Assembly: GCF_902806445.1 (NCBI RefSeq)
Contig: NZ_LR760298.1
Location: 1,364,001 to 1,428,000 of the forward strand
Length of the DNA stretch: 64,000 bases
Reading direction: 5' to 3'
Source of the DNA: Listeria sp. PSOL-1
GTDB lineage: Bacteria > Bacillota > Bacilli > Lactobacillales > Listeriaceae
Every line of letters begins with the position of its first letter. Positions within the stretch are counted from its first letter, which is position 1. Under the pieces are notes generated by a model that saw nothing but the letters and a program-made list of their open reading frames with translations, searched no databases and had not been told where the DNA came from. The position numbers were made by a program, and so were the translations under genes. Below, one piece after another: positions 1-9,213 of the stretch.

Positions 1-1
1 G

Positions 2-553
2 ACCTATAGCTTTATTATTTCTGAAAATCATTCACAAATTCCGCAAACAATTAAAGCAGCTCATAAACTTATCTCAGAGGCCTTACTTGTTGGCTTACAT
101 CAAATCGGAATTCAAGCGGATTTTGCAGTTCCAAAAGACAAGCGTCCAAAAGGAACTGCTATTTGTTTTGAAGAGCCGTCTTGGTATGAGATCACTTATG
201 AACAGAAAAAGATTATTGGAAGCGCTCAAGCAAGACTTCAAGGCATATTACTGCAACATGGCTCCATTCCTTTATCAATGGACGAAAACGATCTTTTTGA
301 TTTATTTATTTTTGATAATCCACGTGTAAAAGAGCGGATGAAGCGTTCGTTTTCTAACAAGGCTTCAGGTATTTATGATATTTTAAAAAAAGAAATTACC
401 TTATCTGACTTAAAACAAGCTTTCAAAGATGGATTTAGTAAGATTTTTGACGTTACTTTTGAACCACTTATGCTCTCTGAACAAAATTGGGAAGAAATTT
501 ATACATTAGCTGAAACAAAATATAAAAATAATGATTATAACTGGTCACGCTAA
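2..553 (+). CDS. lipM: Octanoyltransferase LipM, C-terminal part (5' end outside window)
   Basis: This is the open frame entering from the left edge; about 183 residues remain and the N-terminus lies outside the window. LipM moves octanoyl from acyl carrier protein to GcvH, the first step of lipoate assembly in Bacillota. The visible CFEEPSWYE motif carries the probable catalytic cysteine, and the following KIIGSAQAR and QHGSI stretches match the B. subtilis LipM core as I remember it. The C-terminal accessory region ends in a typical LAETKY-like segment. It lies 16 nt before lipA, which continues the same pathway, so the two are probably cotranscribed. A lipoate-protein ligase (LplA) is the main alternative, but the placement of the cysteine and the lipA neighbour favour LipM. 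Confidence 0.85.
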   Translation, partial: TYSFIISENHSQIPQTIKAAHKLISEALLVGLHQIGIQADFAVPKDKRPKGTAICFEEPSWYEITYEQKKIIGSAQARLQGILLQHGSIPLSMDENDLFDLFIFDNPRVKERMKRSFSNKASGIYDILKKEITLSDLKQAFKDGFSKIFDVTFEPLMLSEQNWEEIYTLAETKYKNNDYNWSR

Positions 554-569
554 CGAGAGGAGAATTAAT

Positions 570-1469
570 TTGGAAAAGAAAAAGCACGTTCCAAAACCAG
601 ATTGGCTAAAAATCAAACTTTCAAATACGGAAAGTTTCAAAGATGTCAAGCACAATTTGCGTGAAAATAATTTACATACAGTTTGTGAAGAAGCAAAATG
701 TCCAAATTTACAGGAATGTTTTGGTGAACGGCGCACAGCAACATTTATGATACTTGGTGATATCTGTACACGAGCTTGTCGGTTTTGTGCCGTGAAAACC
801 GGTAGTCCGACCCACCTTGATTTAGGGGAAGCAAAACGCGTAGCAGAATCTGTTGCCTTGATGGATTTACGCCATGTTGTTATTACTGCTGTTGCAAGAG
901 ATGATCTTGATGACGGAGGTGCTCTTGTTTTTGCAAATACAATTCGTGCAATCCGTGAACGTATGCCAGGAACGACAGTTGAAGTGTTACCATCGGATAT
1001 GAAAGGTGACTACTTGAGCTTAAAAACATTGCTTGATGCAAAGCCAGATATTTTCAATCATAATATTGAAACGATTCGTCGCCTTACTCCAAATGTTCGT
1101 CACCGTGCAACATATGATCGCTCGCTTGAGTTATTACAACGCGTTCGTGATATGGCTCCTGATCTTCCAACAAAATCCAGTATTATGGTTGGACTAGGTG
1201 AAACAAAAGAAGAAATTTTAGAAGCAATGGATGACTTATTAGCGCATGGTGTCGAAATTTTAACGATCGGGCAGTATTTGCAGCCTTCACGTAAGCACTA
1301 TCCTGTTGATCGCTACTATCATCCAAAAGAATTCCTTGAGTTGAAGCGCATCGCTAGAAAAAAAGGATTTATCCACTGTGAAGCCGGTCCAATGGTTCGT
1401 TCAAGCTATCATGCCGATGAGCAAGTGAACGAATCTGCTAAGGAACGACGCTTACAAGCTGAGCAATAA
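570..1469 (+). CDS. lipA: Lipoyl synthase
   Basis: LipA is a radical-SAM enzyme that inserts two sulfur atoms into protein-bound octanoyl groups. The sequence shows the auxiliary-cluster cysteines in [12 protein letters not shown] and the radical-SAM motif CTRACRFC, followed by conserved NHNIETVRR-like, [10 protein letters not shown] and IGQYLQPS segments. An upstream ATG at 531 would overlap lipM. The TTG at 570 is preferred because GAGAGGAG sits 8 nt before it and the protein then starts like other LipA proteins, giving 299 residues. It follows lipM closely, so octanoyl transfer and sulfur insertion are coupled. Function is firm; the start is well supported. Confidence 0.95.
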   Translation: MEKKKHVPKPDWLKIKLSNTESFKDVKHNLRENNLHTVCEEAKCPNLQECFGERRTATFMILGDICTRACRFCAVKTGSPTHLDLGEAKRVAESVALMDLRHVVITAVARDDLDDGGALVFANTIRAIRERMPGTTVEVLPSDMKGDYLSLKTLLDAKPDIFNHNIETIRRLTPNVRHRATYDRSLELLQRVRDMAPDLPTKSSIMVGLGETKEEILEAMDDLLAHGVEILTIGQYLQPSRKHYPVDRYYHPKEFLELKRIARKKGFIHCEAGPMVRSSYHADEQVNESAKERRLQAEQ

Positions 1470-1477
1470 CAATCGTT

Positions 1478-1526
1478 TTTGGTAGGCTTTCGTTTTGCTG
1501 AAAAGCCTGCCAAATCCGCTCTTTTA
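1478..1526 (+). terminator. Probable terminator after lipA
   Basis: A 13-bp inverted repeat (TTTGGTAGGCTTT with AAAGCCTGCCAAA, one G-U pair) forms a hairpin just after the lipA stop. The T-rich tail is separated by a few bases, so termination may be incomplete. Confidence 0.6.
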
Positions 1527-1592
1527 TTTCTCAACAATTTAGGTTATACTATTTGTTTAGCAGCAAAATAATTATGCATTTGAGGAAAAAGA

Positions 1593-2441
1593 ATGACTCA
1601 TTATCTAAGTATTCCTATATTATCCGACTATAAGCAACAAACACTTGCCGAATTATTACAATCCCCTTTCCATTTTGGTAAAAAATTACGTCATATATAC
1701 CGGATGTCAAATGATGTCCTTCTTGATAATCAAAAGCCAAATTGGAACGCTCCACTTGGCGATGCTAAAATATTACAATTACCTCTTTTAGCTATTGAAA
1801 AAATCCCTTCTGCAAAAAAACCCGCTCAAGTAATCTACGAAGATGACTTTCTCGCCGTTGTTTTTAAACCTACTGGTATAAAAACTCACCCCAATGATCC
1901 TAATGAAAAAAATACACTTGCTAACCAGCTTGAATGCCATTTTCAAGAAACAAAACAAACGGCTGCAAGCGCACTTCATGTACATCGGCTTGATCAGGTC
2001 ACAAGCGGTCTAGTCCTTTTTGCTAAAAATACCCCAGCTCTTGCTGCACTTTCTTGGCAATTAGAAGCTAGGCGTATTCACCGTGTCTATCATGCATTGG
2101 TAAGCGGCCATATAGAAAAGGACTTAATCATTAACCAGCCGATTGGAAAAGATCGGACTCAAGCAAACAAACGTCGCATTAGCCAAACTGGACAAACCGC
2201 GTTGACCCACATCTCACCGCTTCATTTGAATCAAGATACAACCCTTCTTTCATGTACGCTTGAAACCGGACGAACCCACCAAATCCGTGTCCACTTAGCA
2301 AGCATTGGTCATCCAATTATTGGTGATACTTTATACGGTGGAAAATCATTTCACCGCGTTATGCTTCATGCTTATGAGCTATCGATTTGGCATCCTTTTT
2401 TAAACAAAAATTTAACGTGGAAATTGGAGATTGAAAAATAA
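1593..2441 (+). CDS. RluA-family 23S rRNA pseudouridine synthase
   Basis: The protein has 282 residues and belongs to the RluA/RluC/RluD family that isomerises uridine to pseudouridine in ribosomal RNA. The catalytic aspartate motif reads HRLDQVTSGLVLFAKN near residues 131-146. The C-terminal GRTHQIRVHL and HPIIGDTLYGG motifs are intact. About 85 N-terminal residues precede the catalytic domain and could be a degenerate S4-like RNA-binding part. GAGGAAAA precedes the ATG. The gene stands alone between lipA and a penicillin-binding protein. The exact uridine targets cannot be read from the sequence. Confidence 0.88.
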   Translation: MTHYLSIPILSDYKQQTLAELLQSPFHFGKKLRHIYRMSNDVLLDNQKPNWNAPLGDAKILQLPLLAIEKIPSAKKPAQVIYEDDFLAVVFKPTGIKTHPNDPNEKNTLANQLECHFQETKQTAASALHVHRLDQVTSGLVLFAKNTPALAALSWQLEARRIHRVYHALVSGHIEKDLIINQPIGKDRTQANKRRISQTGQTALTHISPLHLNQDTTLLSCTLETGRTHQIRVHLASIGHPIIGDTLYGGKSFHRVMLHAYELSIWHPFLNKNLTWKLEIEK

Positions 2442-2546
2442 AATACCCGGATTTTTAATCTTTAAGAATCTTTTCTTTTTTCTTTCTTTCTATTTAATTT
2501 CTTTGTTCTATTCTATTTACAAAGACAACTACACAAGGAGAGAAAC

Positions 2547-3401
2547 ATGAAAAAATTTCTGATATTTTTCGTTATAATTACTATTTTATGCTTAACTGTT
2601 ATAGGGCTAAATAATAAAGATAGCCTAAAACCTACCCTAACTTCCACTAAAAATTTTCTATTAAGTGATGAAGAGCAAAACAATGCGTATTTAAACGACG
2701 TTAACAGCTTTCTTGTGGTTAGCAATGAAAAAAAGCAGCCACTCCAACAAAAAAACACTACAAAGGCGCTTCCTATTGCTAGCTTAACTAAACTGATGAC
2801 GATCTATCTAACCTTTCAAGCGCTACAAAAGAACGAAATTTCGCAATCTGAAAAACTAATATTAAAGCGAGTAGATGATCCACAAGCAGTGAATCTCCAA
2901 GCGAAAACGGGCCAAAAAAATTATTCCGTGAAAGACTTAATTGCTGCAACGTTAATTATGTCAGCAAATGATGCTGCTGAAGCGCTAGCGGAAAGGGTAG
3001 CTAGCGGAAATTTCACTAAAAAAATGAATAATGAAGCTAAAAAGCTAGGAATGTCTAATAAAACTAACTTTACAAGCGCTAGTGGGTTAGATGATATAAA
3101 TGGACGCCATTCAACTTCTACCGCACAAGATCTCCTTATCTTAACAAAGAAATTAATGTCAAATTATCCTGAAATATTAACGATAACATCAAAAGCAGAA
3201 TACACTTTAAAAGATGGGAATCGAATTTTAACAACAAATCCACTACTCCGAGAAAATAAAGAAATAACAGGCTTAAAAACTGGATTCACGACTCAAGCTG
3301 GTTATTGTTTCATTGCAACAACAAAAGATAAAATCGCGATTCTTTTAGGCAGTAATACTGCTGAAACACGAAAAAATGCAGCTTCATATTTATTAAAATA
3401 A
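2547..3401 (+). CDS. Serine-type D-alanyl-D-alanine carboxypeptidase (low-molecular-mass PBP)
   Basis: This peptidase S11 family enzyme trims terminal D-Ala from peptidoglycan stem peptides outside the membrane. All three active-site motifs are present: SLTK (SxxK), SAND (SxN) and KTG in GLKTGFT. Residues 1-21 form a hydrophobic signal or anchor segment. At 284 residues it lacks the C-terminal PBP5 domain and amphipathic anchor of full-length DacA, so the N-terminal segment probably tethers it. AAGGAGAG lies before the ATG. It appears to be a single-gene unit ending in a strong terminator. Confidence 0.9.
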   Translation: MKKFLIFFVIITILCLTVIGLNNKDSLKPTLTSTKNFLLSDEEQNNAYLNDVNSFLVVSNEKKQPLQQKNTTKALPIASLTKLMTIYLTFQALQKNEISQSEKLILKRVDDPQAVNLQAKTGQKNYSVKDLIAATLIMSANDAAEALAERVASGNFTKKMNNEAKKLGMSNKTNFTSASGLDDINGRHSTSTAQDLLILTKKLMSNYPEILTITSKAEYTLKDGNRILTTNPLLRENKEITGLKTGFTTQAGYCFIATTKDKIAILLGSNTAETRKNAASYLLK

Positions 3402-3409
3402 ACATAAAC

Positions 3410-3450
3410 AAAAGCGTCTCAGCAGTTTACCAAACTACTGAGACGCTTTT
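3410..3450. terminator. Bidirectional terminator between convergent genes
   Basis: A 19-bp stem with one mismatch (AAAAGCGTCTCAGCAGTTT with AAACTACTGAGACGCTTTT) and a 3-nt loop lies between the carboxypeptidase and the convergent aldo/keto reductase. It has A and T tracts at both ends, so it can serve both strands. Confidence 0.88.
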
Positions 3451-3483
3451 ACGTTCAAAACATAATATACGCCTATGCTATTC

Positions 3484-4362
3484 CTATTTTCCTAAGAACT
3501 CACGCTCACGTTCCATACTTTCAAGAAAATAAGGTAAATCATCCGGGTCTGGTCCAACTAACTGCCTTTTATCCAGCTGATTAATTTTTTGCATGTCAGT
3601 CTCATCTAATTGAAAATATGTCAAATTAGCATTTTCGCGAATTCTTGATGCAGCAATCGATTTTAGAATAACAATGGTCTCTCGATTTAAATGCCACTGT
3701 AAAATAACCTGATCGACTGACGCGCCGTGACGTTTAGCAATATTCATAATCACCGGATGTTGCATCAACGTTCCCTTAGCAAGTGGCGACCAAGCAGCAT
3801 GTGCAATGTGTTCTTCCCGCAAGTACCACCTTAATTCATTTTGTTGAAATAGCGGATGTGTTTCAATTTGATTTAATATTGGTTTTTCATTTGCGACAAT
3901 CATTAAATCAGCTAAATGATGCTGCTTAAAATTAGCAACACCAATGGACTTGATTACACCTTCTTGATAAAGCCGCTCCATTGCATGCCAGGTCTCACGA
4001 TACTTTCCCGCAATTGGCCAGTGAATTAAATATAAATCCAAATAGTCTAATGCCAAGTTTTTTAGTGTTTGTTCAAAAGCAAATAGTGTCTTGTCATAGC
4101 CTTGATCTCCATTCCAGACTTTAGCGCTGATGTAAAGTTCTTTGCGCTTAACTCCACTTTCTAAAAGAGCTTTCCCCACTTGCTTTTCATTATTATAAAC
4201 AGCTGCTGTATCAAACAAGCGATAACCAACTTCAAGTGCTTGTTCGACCGCATAAGTGATATGACTTTGCTCTCCCATTTGAAATGCACCAAGACCAATA
4301 TAAGGAATCACTTCATTTGTTCGAAGGGTAAAACGATCGTCTAATGATTTCCCCAACTTCAT
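3484..4362 (-). CDS. Aldo/keto reductase
   Basis: This NADPH-dependent oxidoreductase of the AKR5-like prokaryotic group has 292 residues. The catalytic tetrad can be placed as Asp in LFDTAAVYNNE, Tyr in VYNNE, Lys in SAKVWN and His in YLIHWP. The C-terminal cofactor segment ILKSIAASRIRENANL is present. An ATG 30 nt further upstream is open, but a TATACT -10-like element ends only six bases before it, so transcription probably starts at or near it. The chosen ATG has GAGGGGG just upstream. It converges on the carboxypeptidase and diverges from the phosphate uptake genes. The physiological substrate is unknown. Confidence 0.88.
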   Translation of the reverse strand: MKLGKSLDDRFTLRTNEVIPYIGLGAFQMGEQSHITYAVEQALEVGYRLFDTAAVYNNEKQVGKALLESGVKRKELYISAKVWNGDQGYDKTLFAFEQTLKNLALDYLDLYLIHWPIAGKYRETWHAMERLYQEGVIKSIGVANFKQHHLADLMIVANEKPILNQIETHPLFQQNELRWYLREEHIAHAAWSPLAKGTLMQHPVIMNIAKRHGASVDQVILQWHLNRETIVILKSIAASRIRENANLTYFQLDETDMQKINQLDKRQLVGPDPDDLPYFLESMEREREFLGK

Positions 4363-4641
4363 AGCCCCCTCAAAATAGTAAGCTTTTTTCATAAGATTAG
4401 TATACCCAAACTCAATACATTGTACTAATAAAATGCTATTTTTTACTCAATTAAAAGCTATTTTTATCAATTTAAAACGATTACATAATTTTATTTACCA
4501 TTCCTTTCAAAAAATAGTTCCTATTTATGACCATACTATGTTAGTATTAACTTGTGGTAAATTTCAACAAAAAAATAGTTTCTTTAAACAGTACAGACAT
4601 TACAGATTCACTTAACAAAAAGATCGGGGGAATTGTAAAAA

Positions 4642-5262
4642 ATGGCTTTTAAAAATAAGAAAGACCGTTTTGCTTCTTTACTTCATGATATTGCTGTAAA
4701 TTTGCATGAAGGTGCCAACTTTTTTGCGTCATATAACATTAAGACGGTAGAGGATCTACATACTTTTTCAGATAAGGTGAAAGAATATGAAACAAACGGT
4801 GACTCTATGGTTCATAAAATGATTATCGAACTAAATAACGCTTTTATCACGCCAATTGAACGTGAAGACATACTTGAATTAGCTAACCATCTTGATGATA
4901 TAATGGACGGTCTTGAACAAACAGCATTTTCATTAGTAATTTGTCAAATTACACACTACGATGAATACATGTTGCAATTTATCCAAGCGATCTTATCAAG
5001 TATTGTTGAGATCGAAAAAGCTGTTGATCTCGTTTTTGATAAAAAATTAAAAGATGTTCGCAAACTTGCGATTAAAATTAAAGATTATGAATCTCATTGC
5101 GATGATATTTACCGCGAATCGCTTACCAAACTTTTCCAAACTGAACAAGATCCAATTAAAATTATTCGCTTAAAAGAAGTTTATGAAGGTCTTGAAGAAA
5201 TCGCTGACAGTTGTCAAAGTGTAGCCAACACGCTTGAATCAATTGTTATGAAAAATGCGTAA
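4642..5262 (+). CDS. DUF47 (PhoU-like) accessory protein of phosphate permease
   Basis: This 206-residue helical protein belongs to the DUF47/PhoU-like family that is usually coupled to PiT permeases and adjusts phosphate uptake. Conserved acidic stretches include ELANHLDDIMDGLEQTAF and DYESHCDDIYRESLTKLF, typical metal-binding helices of PhoU-type bundles. GGGGGA precedes the ATG. It is followed after 11 nt by the PiT gene, so the two form one operon. The 279 nt upstream hold the divergent reductase promoter, and I see no recognisable Pho box there. Confidence 0.9.
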   Translation: MAFKNKKDRFASLLHDIAVNLHEGANFFASYNIKTVEDLHTFSDKVKEYETNGDSMVHKMIIELNNAFITPIEREDILELANHLDDIMDGLEQTAFSLVICQITHYDEYMLQFIQAILSSIVEIEKAVDLVFDKKLKDVRKLAIKIKDYESHCDDIYRESLTKLFQTEQDPIKIIRLKEVYEGLEEIADSCQSVANTLESIVMKNA

Positions 5263-5273
5263 GGAGTAGACAA

Positions 5274-6272
5274 ATGGAAGGAATGTTATTCATCACAATT
5301 GTCATCGTCCTTGCCGCACTTACATTTGACTTGATCAATGGTTTTCATGATACAGCCAATGCAATTGCAACGAGCGTTTCGACAAAAGCATTAAAGCCTA
5401 AATATGCCATTATTTTAGCAGCTGTTATGAACTTTGTTGGAGCTATTTCATTCACAGGCGTAGCTAAAACGATCACAAAAGATATTGTAGATCCTTTTTC
5501 CGTACCGCATGGTGAGATTGTCATCCTTGCAGCATTAATTTCTGCTATTATTTGGAATTTAATCACTTGGTATTTTGGAATTCCAAGTAGTTCTTCGCAT
5601 GCTTTAATTGGTTCAATTGCTGGTGCAGCCATTGCTGCTGCTGGCTTTGCTTCTATTGAATATGGTGGTTTTACTAAAATTATTGTCGGCTTAATTGCTT
5701 CACCATTTCTTGCGTTTACTGTTGGATATCTTATTTATACATTATTTAAGATTTTCTTGAAAAACCTTAATCTCTCAACAACAAATAGACGTTTCCGAAT
5801 GTTCCAAGTAGCTACAGCAGCACTGCAATCTTACACTCACGGAACCAATGATGCTCAAAAATCAATGGGGATCATCACAATGGCACTGATTGCTAATGGT
5901 TTTCAATCAACAGATGATGTCAAGCTTTGGGTACAAATTGCCTGTGCGCTTGCAATGGCCGTTGGAACAAGCGTTGGTGGTTGGAAAATCATCAAAACAG
6001 TTGGTGGAAAAATTATGAAGATCAAGCCGGTCAATGGCGTTGCTGCTGATCTTAGTTCCGTTATTATCATTTTTGGCGCAACATTTATTCACCTCCCTGT
6101 TTCAACAACGCATGTCATTAGTTCATCTATCTTAGGTGTAGGAACAAGTCATCGGATAAAAGGTGTTAAATGGGACACTGCACAACGCATGATTATCACA
6201 TGGATTATCACACTCCCTATTTCGGCTGCTATTGCCGCACTCATCTTTCTTATTCTAAACTTATTCTTATAA
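5274..6272 (+). CDS. pit: Low-affinity inorganic phosphate transporter (PiT family)
   Basis: PiT permeases bring metal-phosphate into the cell with the proton or sodium gradient. The protein has 332 residues and about ten membrane segments. Both PiT signature repeats are visible: GFHDTANAIATSVSTKAL near residue 23 and THGTNDAQKSMGI near residue 189. They are followed by SSSHALIGS and STTHVISSSILGVG in the two halves, showing the internal duplication of the family. AAGGAG lies before the ATG, and a strong terminator follows. The preceding DUF47 gene is its expected partner. Confidence 0.93.
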   Translation: MEGMLFITIVIVLAALTFDLINGFHDTANAIATSVSTKALKPKYAIILAAVMNFVGAISFTGVAKTITKDIVDPFSVPHGEIVILAALISAIIWNLITWYFGIPSSSSHALIGSIAGAAIAAAGFASIEYGGFTKIIVGLIASPFLAFTVGYLIYTLFKIFLKNLNLSTTNRRFRMFQVATAALQSYTHGTNDAQKSMGIITMALIANGFQSTDDVKLWVQIACALAMAVGTSVGGWKIIKTVGGKIMKIKPVNGVAADLSSVIIIFGATFIHLPVSTTHVISSSILGVGTSHRIKGVKWDTAQRMIITWIITLPISAAIAALIFLILNLFL

Positions 6273-6274
6273 AG

Positions 6275-6317
6275 AAAACGGAGAAAAGCCAAAAATAAGT
6301 GCTTTCTCCGTTTTTTG
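6275..6317 (+). terminator. Terminator of the phosphate uptake operon
   Basis: AAAACGGAGAAA pairs with TTTCTCCGTTTT, followed by a T-rich run. It is placed immediately after the PiT stop codon. Confidence 0.85.
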
Positions 6318-6367
6318 TTTTCTAAAGAAGAGTTTGGGGAAAAAGATGCAAAGAGGAGGAGAAAGTC

Positions 6368-6880
6368 ATGAATAGTTATTTTTTTGAAAAACCAAAACAC
6401 TTTCGTAAAAATCAGCCCATTACCATTTTAGATGAACAGAGCGAACCTGTTGGTGAAATTATAAAACAAGCTTCAGGGATTATATTTAGCAAGAATAACA
6501 ATATTTTTTCTTCTCAAACTAAAGATTTAGCTACGGTCACACTCGAAATTGGCTGGCTTGGCCGCGATGGTGCTTCTGTTATTTACCATGATAAAGAAAA
6601 TCATCAGCATATTATCTTTGAAGAAATTTCTGATCATCAAAATAGTCGCCATATTACCACCAAAGCAACAGACTTCCCCATTGATTTCATTCAGAAAGCT
6701 CCAGACGATGAATATTTACTATTTTTTCATAACAGAAAAAGTGCAAGCCTTCATCAATTTCTGAATACAGAGGGAAAGACTTTTATCAAGATTGATATTT
6801 TTGATGAAAACACAAATGTGCCCGATAGCTTATTTTTTCTACTTTATTTTATTCAAAAATTATTTAAAACTGAATTTTAA
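6368..6880 (+). CDS. Hypothetical protein, possible tubby-C/LURP-like fold
   Basis: This 170-residue cytosolic protein is preceded by a very strong ribosome binding site (AGAGGAGGAG) and followed by its own terminator, so it is a real single-gene unit. I do not recognise a family with certainty. The opening TILDEQSEPVGEIIK, with later alternating beta-like segments such as VTLEIGWLGRDGASVIYHD, resembles the membrane-associated tubby-C/LURP-one beta-barrel proteins of Bacillota. This is a weak impression only. No signal peptide or membrane helix is evident, apart from an aromatic stretch at the C-terminus (LFFLLYFIQKLF). No function is proposed. Confidence 0.6.
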   Translation: MNSYFFEKPKHFRKNQPITILDEQSEPVGEIIKQASGIIFSKNNNIFSSQTKDLATVTLEIGWLGRDGASVIYHDKENHQHIIFEEISDHQNSRHITTKATDFPIDFIQKAPDDEYLLFFHNRKSASLHQFLNTEGKTFIKIDIFDENTNVPDSLFFLLYFIQKLFKTEF

Positions 6881-6887
6881 GAGCAGG

Positions 6888-6922
6888 ATCGGCAACTTAA
6901 AAGCAAGTTGCCGATTTTGTTT
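6888..6922 (+). terminator. Terminator after the hypothetical gene
   Basis: ATCGGCAACTT and AAGTTGCCGAT form an 11-bp perfect stem with a 6-nt loop, followed by TTTGTTTT. Confidence 0.88.
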
Positions 6923-7002
6923 TAAAAAAAGTGTTGCATATTTAATCATTTAAATGTATTATTATAATATATTATTTGCTAAATAAAAAAGGAGCTGTGT
7001 TC

Positions 7003-8463
7003 ATGATCTGCACAAAAATAATAATAAAGCAAACTGTCTTATTCTGCTGTATTTTACTTATACTTAGCATCTTCTTACCACAAGGAGTGAAGGCGAATGA
7101 TGATTCTTTAAACCATATCAAAGAAAAAGGCACACTCGTAGTTGGCCTATCCGCTGATTATCCTCCTTATGAATTTCATCAAACGATTAAAGGAAAAGAT
7201 AAAATTGTTGGTTTTGATATTTCAATTGCCCAAAAAATTGCTGATAATTTACACGTTAAGCTCGTCATCAGTGAAATGGGTTTTGACAGTTTACTTGGTG
7301 CACTTAAGACCGGTAAAATTGATATGATTGTCTCTGGTATGTCACCTACACCTGAACGCTTAAAAGAAGTTGCTTTTTCAGATCCTTACATGACTGTTGA
7401 ACAAAAAGCGATTATTCGCGAAGCAGATAAAGATAAACTCAAACAGCCAAGTGATTTTAACGGACGAAAAGTTGGCGCTCAAAAACAAACAACACAAGAG
7501 GAACTAGCAGAAAACGAATTAACTGGCTCTAATGTAGTCGCTCTTCAAAAAGTACCTGATCTACTACTTAACTTAAAAAGCAATAAAATCGATGCGGTTA
7601 TTTTAGAGGGCCCTGTAGCAGACGCTTATGTTAGCCAAGACAAAACACTTAAAATTTCCGATGTTAAATTCGCAAACGGTTCAAAACAAACGGCTATAGC
7701 TATGCCTAAAAATGCTACAGCACTAAAAAAACAAGTTAATCGTACAATCAAACAAATCGACAATCAACACCTTTTTCCAAAATATCAGGCAGAAGCTAAT
7801 AAATTAATGTTCCAAAAAAGTGGTTTCTTCGCCCAATATGGACAGTATTTTATTAAAGGAACGTTATTTACGATAGCTCTTGCTGCTATTGGCGTATTGG
7901 CTGGTGCACTAATTGGTGCGCTATTCGCCTTAATGAAACTGGCAAAAACAAGATGGTTACGTTGGCCAGCTACGTGGTATATTGAGTTTATCCGTGGTAC
8001 TCCACTTCTTGTCCAAATTTTTATGGTTTTCTTTGGAACTCAGCTTCTCGGATTGAATATCTCGGCTTTCGTCTCTGGATGTATCGCTCTTTCATTAAAT
8101 AGTGCGGCTTATGTTGCAGAAATCATCCGTGCAGGGATTGCTGCTGTAAATAAAGGACAAATGGAAGCTGCCCGTTCTCTTGGTATGACCCATTCAGCTA
8201 GCATGCGTTATATCATTTTACCACAAGCCATTAAAAACATTTTACCAGCTCTTGGAAATGAGTTTGTTACAGTCATTAAAGAATCCTCCGTCGTTTCCAT
8301 TATTGGTGTTAGTGAACTTATGTTTATGACAGGGGTAGTTCAAGGTGCTAGCTTTAAACCGTTTATTCCATTGATGTTAACATCACTTATTTATTTCGTA
8401 CTCACATTTACACTATCTAGACTACTCGGTCTTGCCGAAAGGAGAATGAGAACTAGTGATTAA
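7003..8463 (+). CDS. Amino-acid ABC transporter, substrate-binding/permease fusion (ArpJ-like)
   Basis: This is a fusion of an extracellular solute-binding domain and an inner-membrane permease of the polar amino-acid family, 486 residues long. A signal segment (residues 1-32) is followed by a binding domain, from [16 protein letters not shown] to about residue 265. After it comes a permease with the EAA loop [26 protein letters not shown] at 6976 is also open, but AAAAAAGGAG lies between it and the ATG at 7003, so the latter is the start. It overlaps the ATPase gene by 8 nt. The likely substrate is glutamine, arginine or another polar amino acid; the sequence does not decide which. Confidence 0.9.
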   Translation: MICTKIIIKQTVLFCCILLILSIFLPQGVKANDDSLNHIKEKGTLVVGLSADYPPYEFHQTIKGKDKIVGFDISIAQKIADNLHVKLVISEMGFDSLLGALKTGKIDMIVSGMSPTPERLKEVAFSDPYMTVEQKAIIREADKDKLKQPSDFNGRKVGAQKQTTQEELAENELTGSNVVALQKVPDLLLNLKSNKIDAVILEGPVADAYVSQDKTLKISDVKFANGSKQTAIAMPKNATALKKQVNRTIKQIDNQHLFPKYQAEANKLMFQKSGFFAQYGQYFIKGTLFTIALAAIGVLAGALIGALFALMKLAKTRWLRWPATWYIEFIRGTPLLVQIFMVFFGTQLLGLNISAFVSGCIALSLNSAAYVAEIIRAGIAAVNKGQMEAARSLGMTHSASMRYIILPQAIKNILPALGNEFVTVIKESSVVSIIGVSELMFMTGVVQGASFKPFIPLMLTSLIYFVLTFTLSRLLGLAERRMRTSD

Positions 8464-9181
8464 AGTAACTAATTTGCATAAATACTTTGGAAAAAATGAA
8501 GTCTTAAAAGGCATTAATTTAGAAATTGCAACAGGCGAAGTTGTCGTCGTTATTGGCCCTTCTGGAAGCGGTAAAAGTACATTTTTACGCTGCCTTAATC
8601 TACTAGAGATGCCAACAAATGGGCAGATTGAATTTGAAGGTGAAGATTTACTAGCTAAATCAACAAATATCAACACATTACGCCAGCATATGGGCATGGT
8701 TTTTCAACAGTTTAATTTATTTCCACACAAAACTGTTTTGGAAAACTTAATGCTTGCTCCACTCAAAGTTAAACATGAAGCCGCAAATGCTACACGTGAA
8801 CATGCGTTACAACTACTTGCAAAAGTAGGGCTCAAAGAGAAAGCAACAAGTTATCCTGCTAGTTTATCAGGAGGTCAACAGCAACGTGTCGCAATTGCTC
8901 GCGCACTCGCTATGAAACCAGATGTTATGCTTTTCGATGAACCTACTTCAGCACTTGATCCTGAAATGGTTGGCGAAGTCCTCGCTGTCATGAAATCCCT
9001 CGCTAAAGAAGGCATGACAATGGTCGTTGTCACACATGAGATGGGATTTGCTCGTGAAGTGGCTGATCGAGTTGTCTTTATGGATGCAGGGATTATCCAA
9101 GAAGAAGGAAAACCAGAGCACATTTTTAACCAGCCGGAAAATGCTCGTACAAAAGATTTTCTTGGTAAAGTTTTAGCATAA
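8456..9181 (+). CDS. Amino-acid ABC transporter ATP-binding protein (GlnQ-like)
   Basis: This 241-residue ATPase energises the fused binding/permease protein encoded just upstream. The Walker A motif is GPSGSGKST, the signature is [15 protein letters not shown] and Walker B is [12 protein letters not shown], with the H-loop histidine in VVVTHEM. The gene starts with GTG inside the 3' end of the permease gene, indicating translational coupling. It belongs to the polar amino-acid class with a [11 protein letters not shown]-loop neighbourhood. Confidence 0.94.
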   Translation: MIKVTNLHKYFGKNEVLKGINLEIATGEVVVVIGPSGSGKSTFLRCLNLLEMPTNGQIEFEGEDLLAKSTNINTLRQHMGMVFQQFNLFPHKTVLENLMLAPLKVKHEAANATREHALQLLAKVGLKEKATSYPASLSGGQQQRVAIARALAMKPDVMLFDEPTSALDPEMVGEVLAVMKSLAKEGMTMVVVTHEMGFAREVADRVVFMDAGIIQEEGKPEHIFNQPENARTKDFLGKVLA

Positions 9182-9213
9182 TCTTATAACACAATTCGTT
9201 TGAGGAGGGATTT

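Noticed and set aside
531-569. Upstream ATG start for lipA
   Set aside because: It would overlap lipM and lacks a ribosome binding site; TTG at 570 has GAGAGGAG at good spacing.
4433-4615. 60-codon open frame upstream of the DUF47 gene
   Set aside because: It has no ribosome binding site, AT-driven composition and lies in the divergent promoter region, so I see it as chance.
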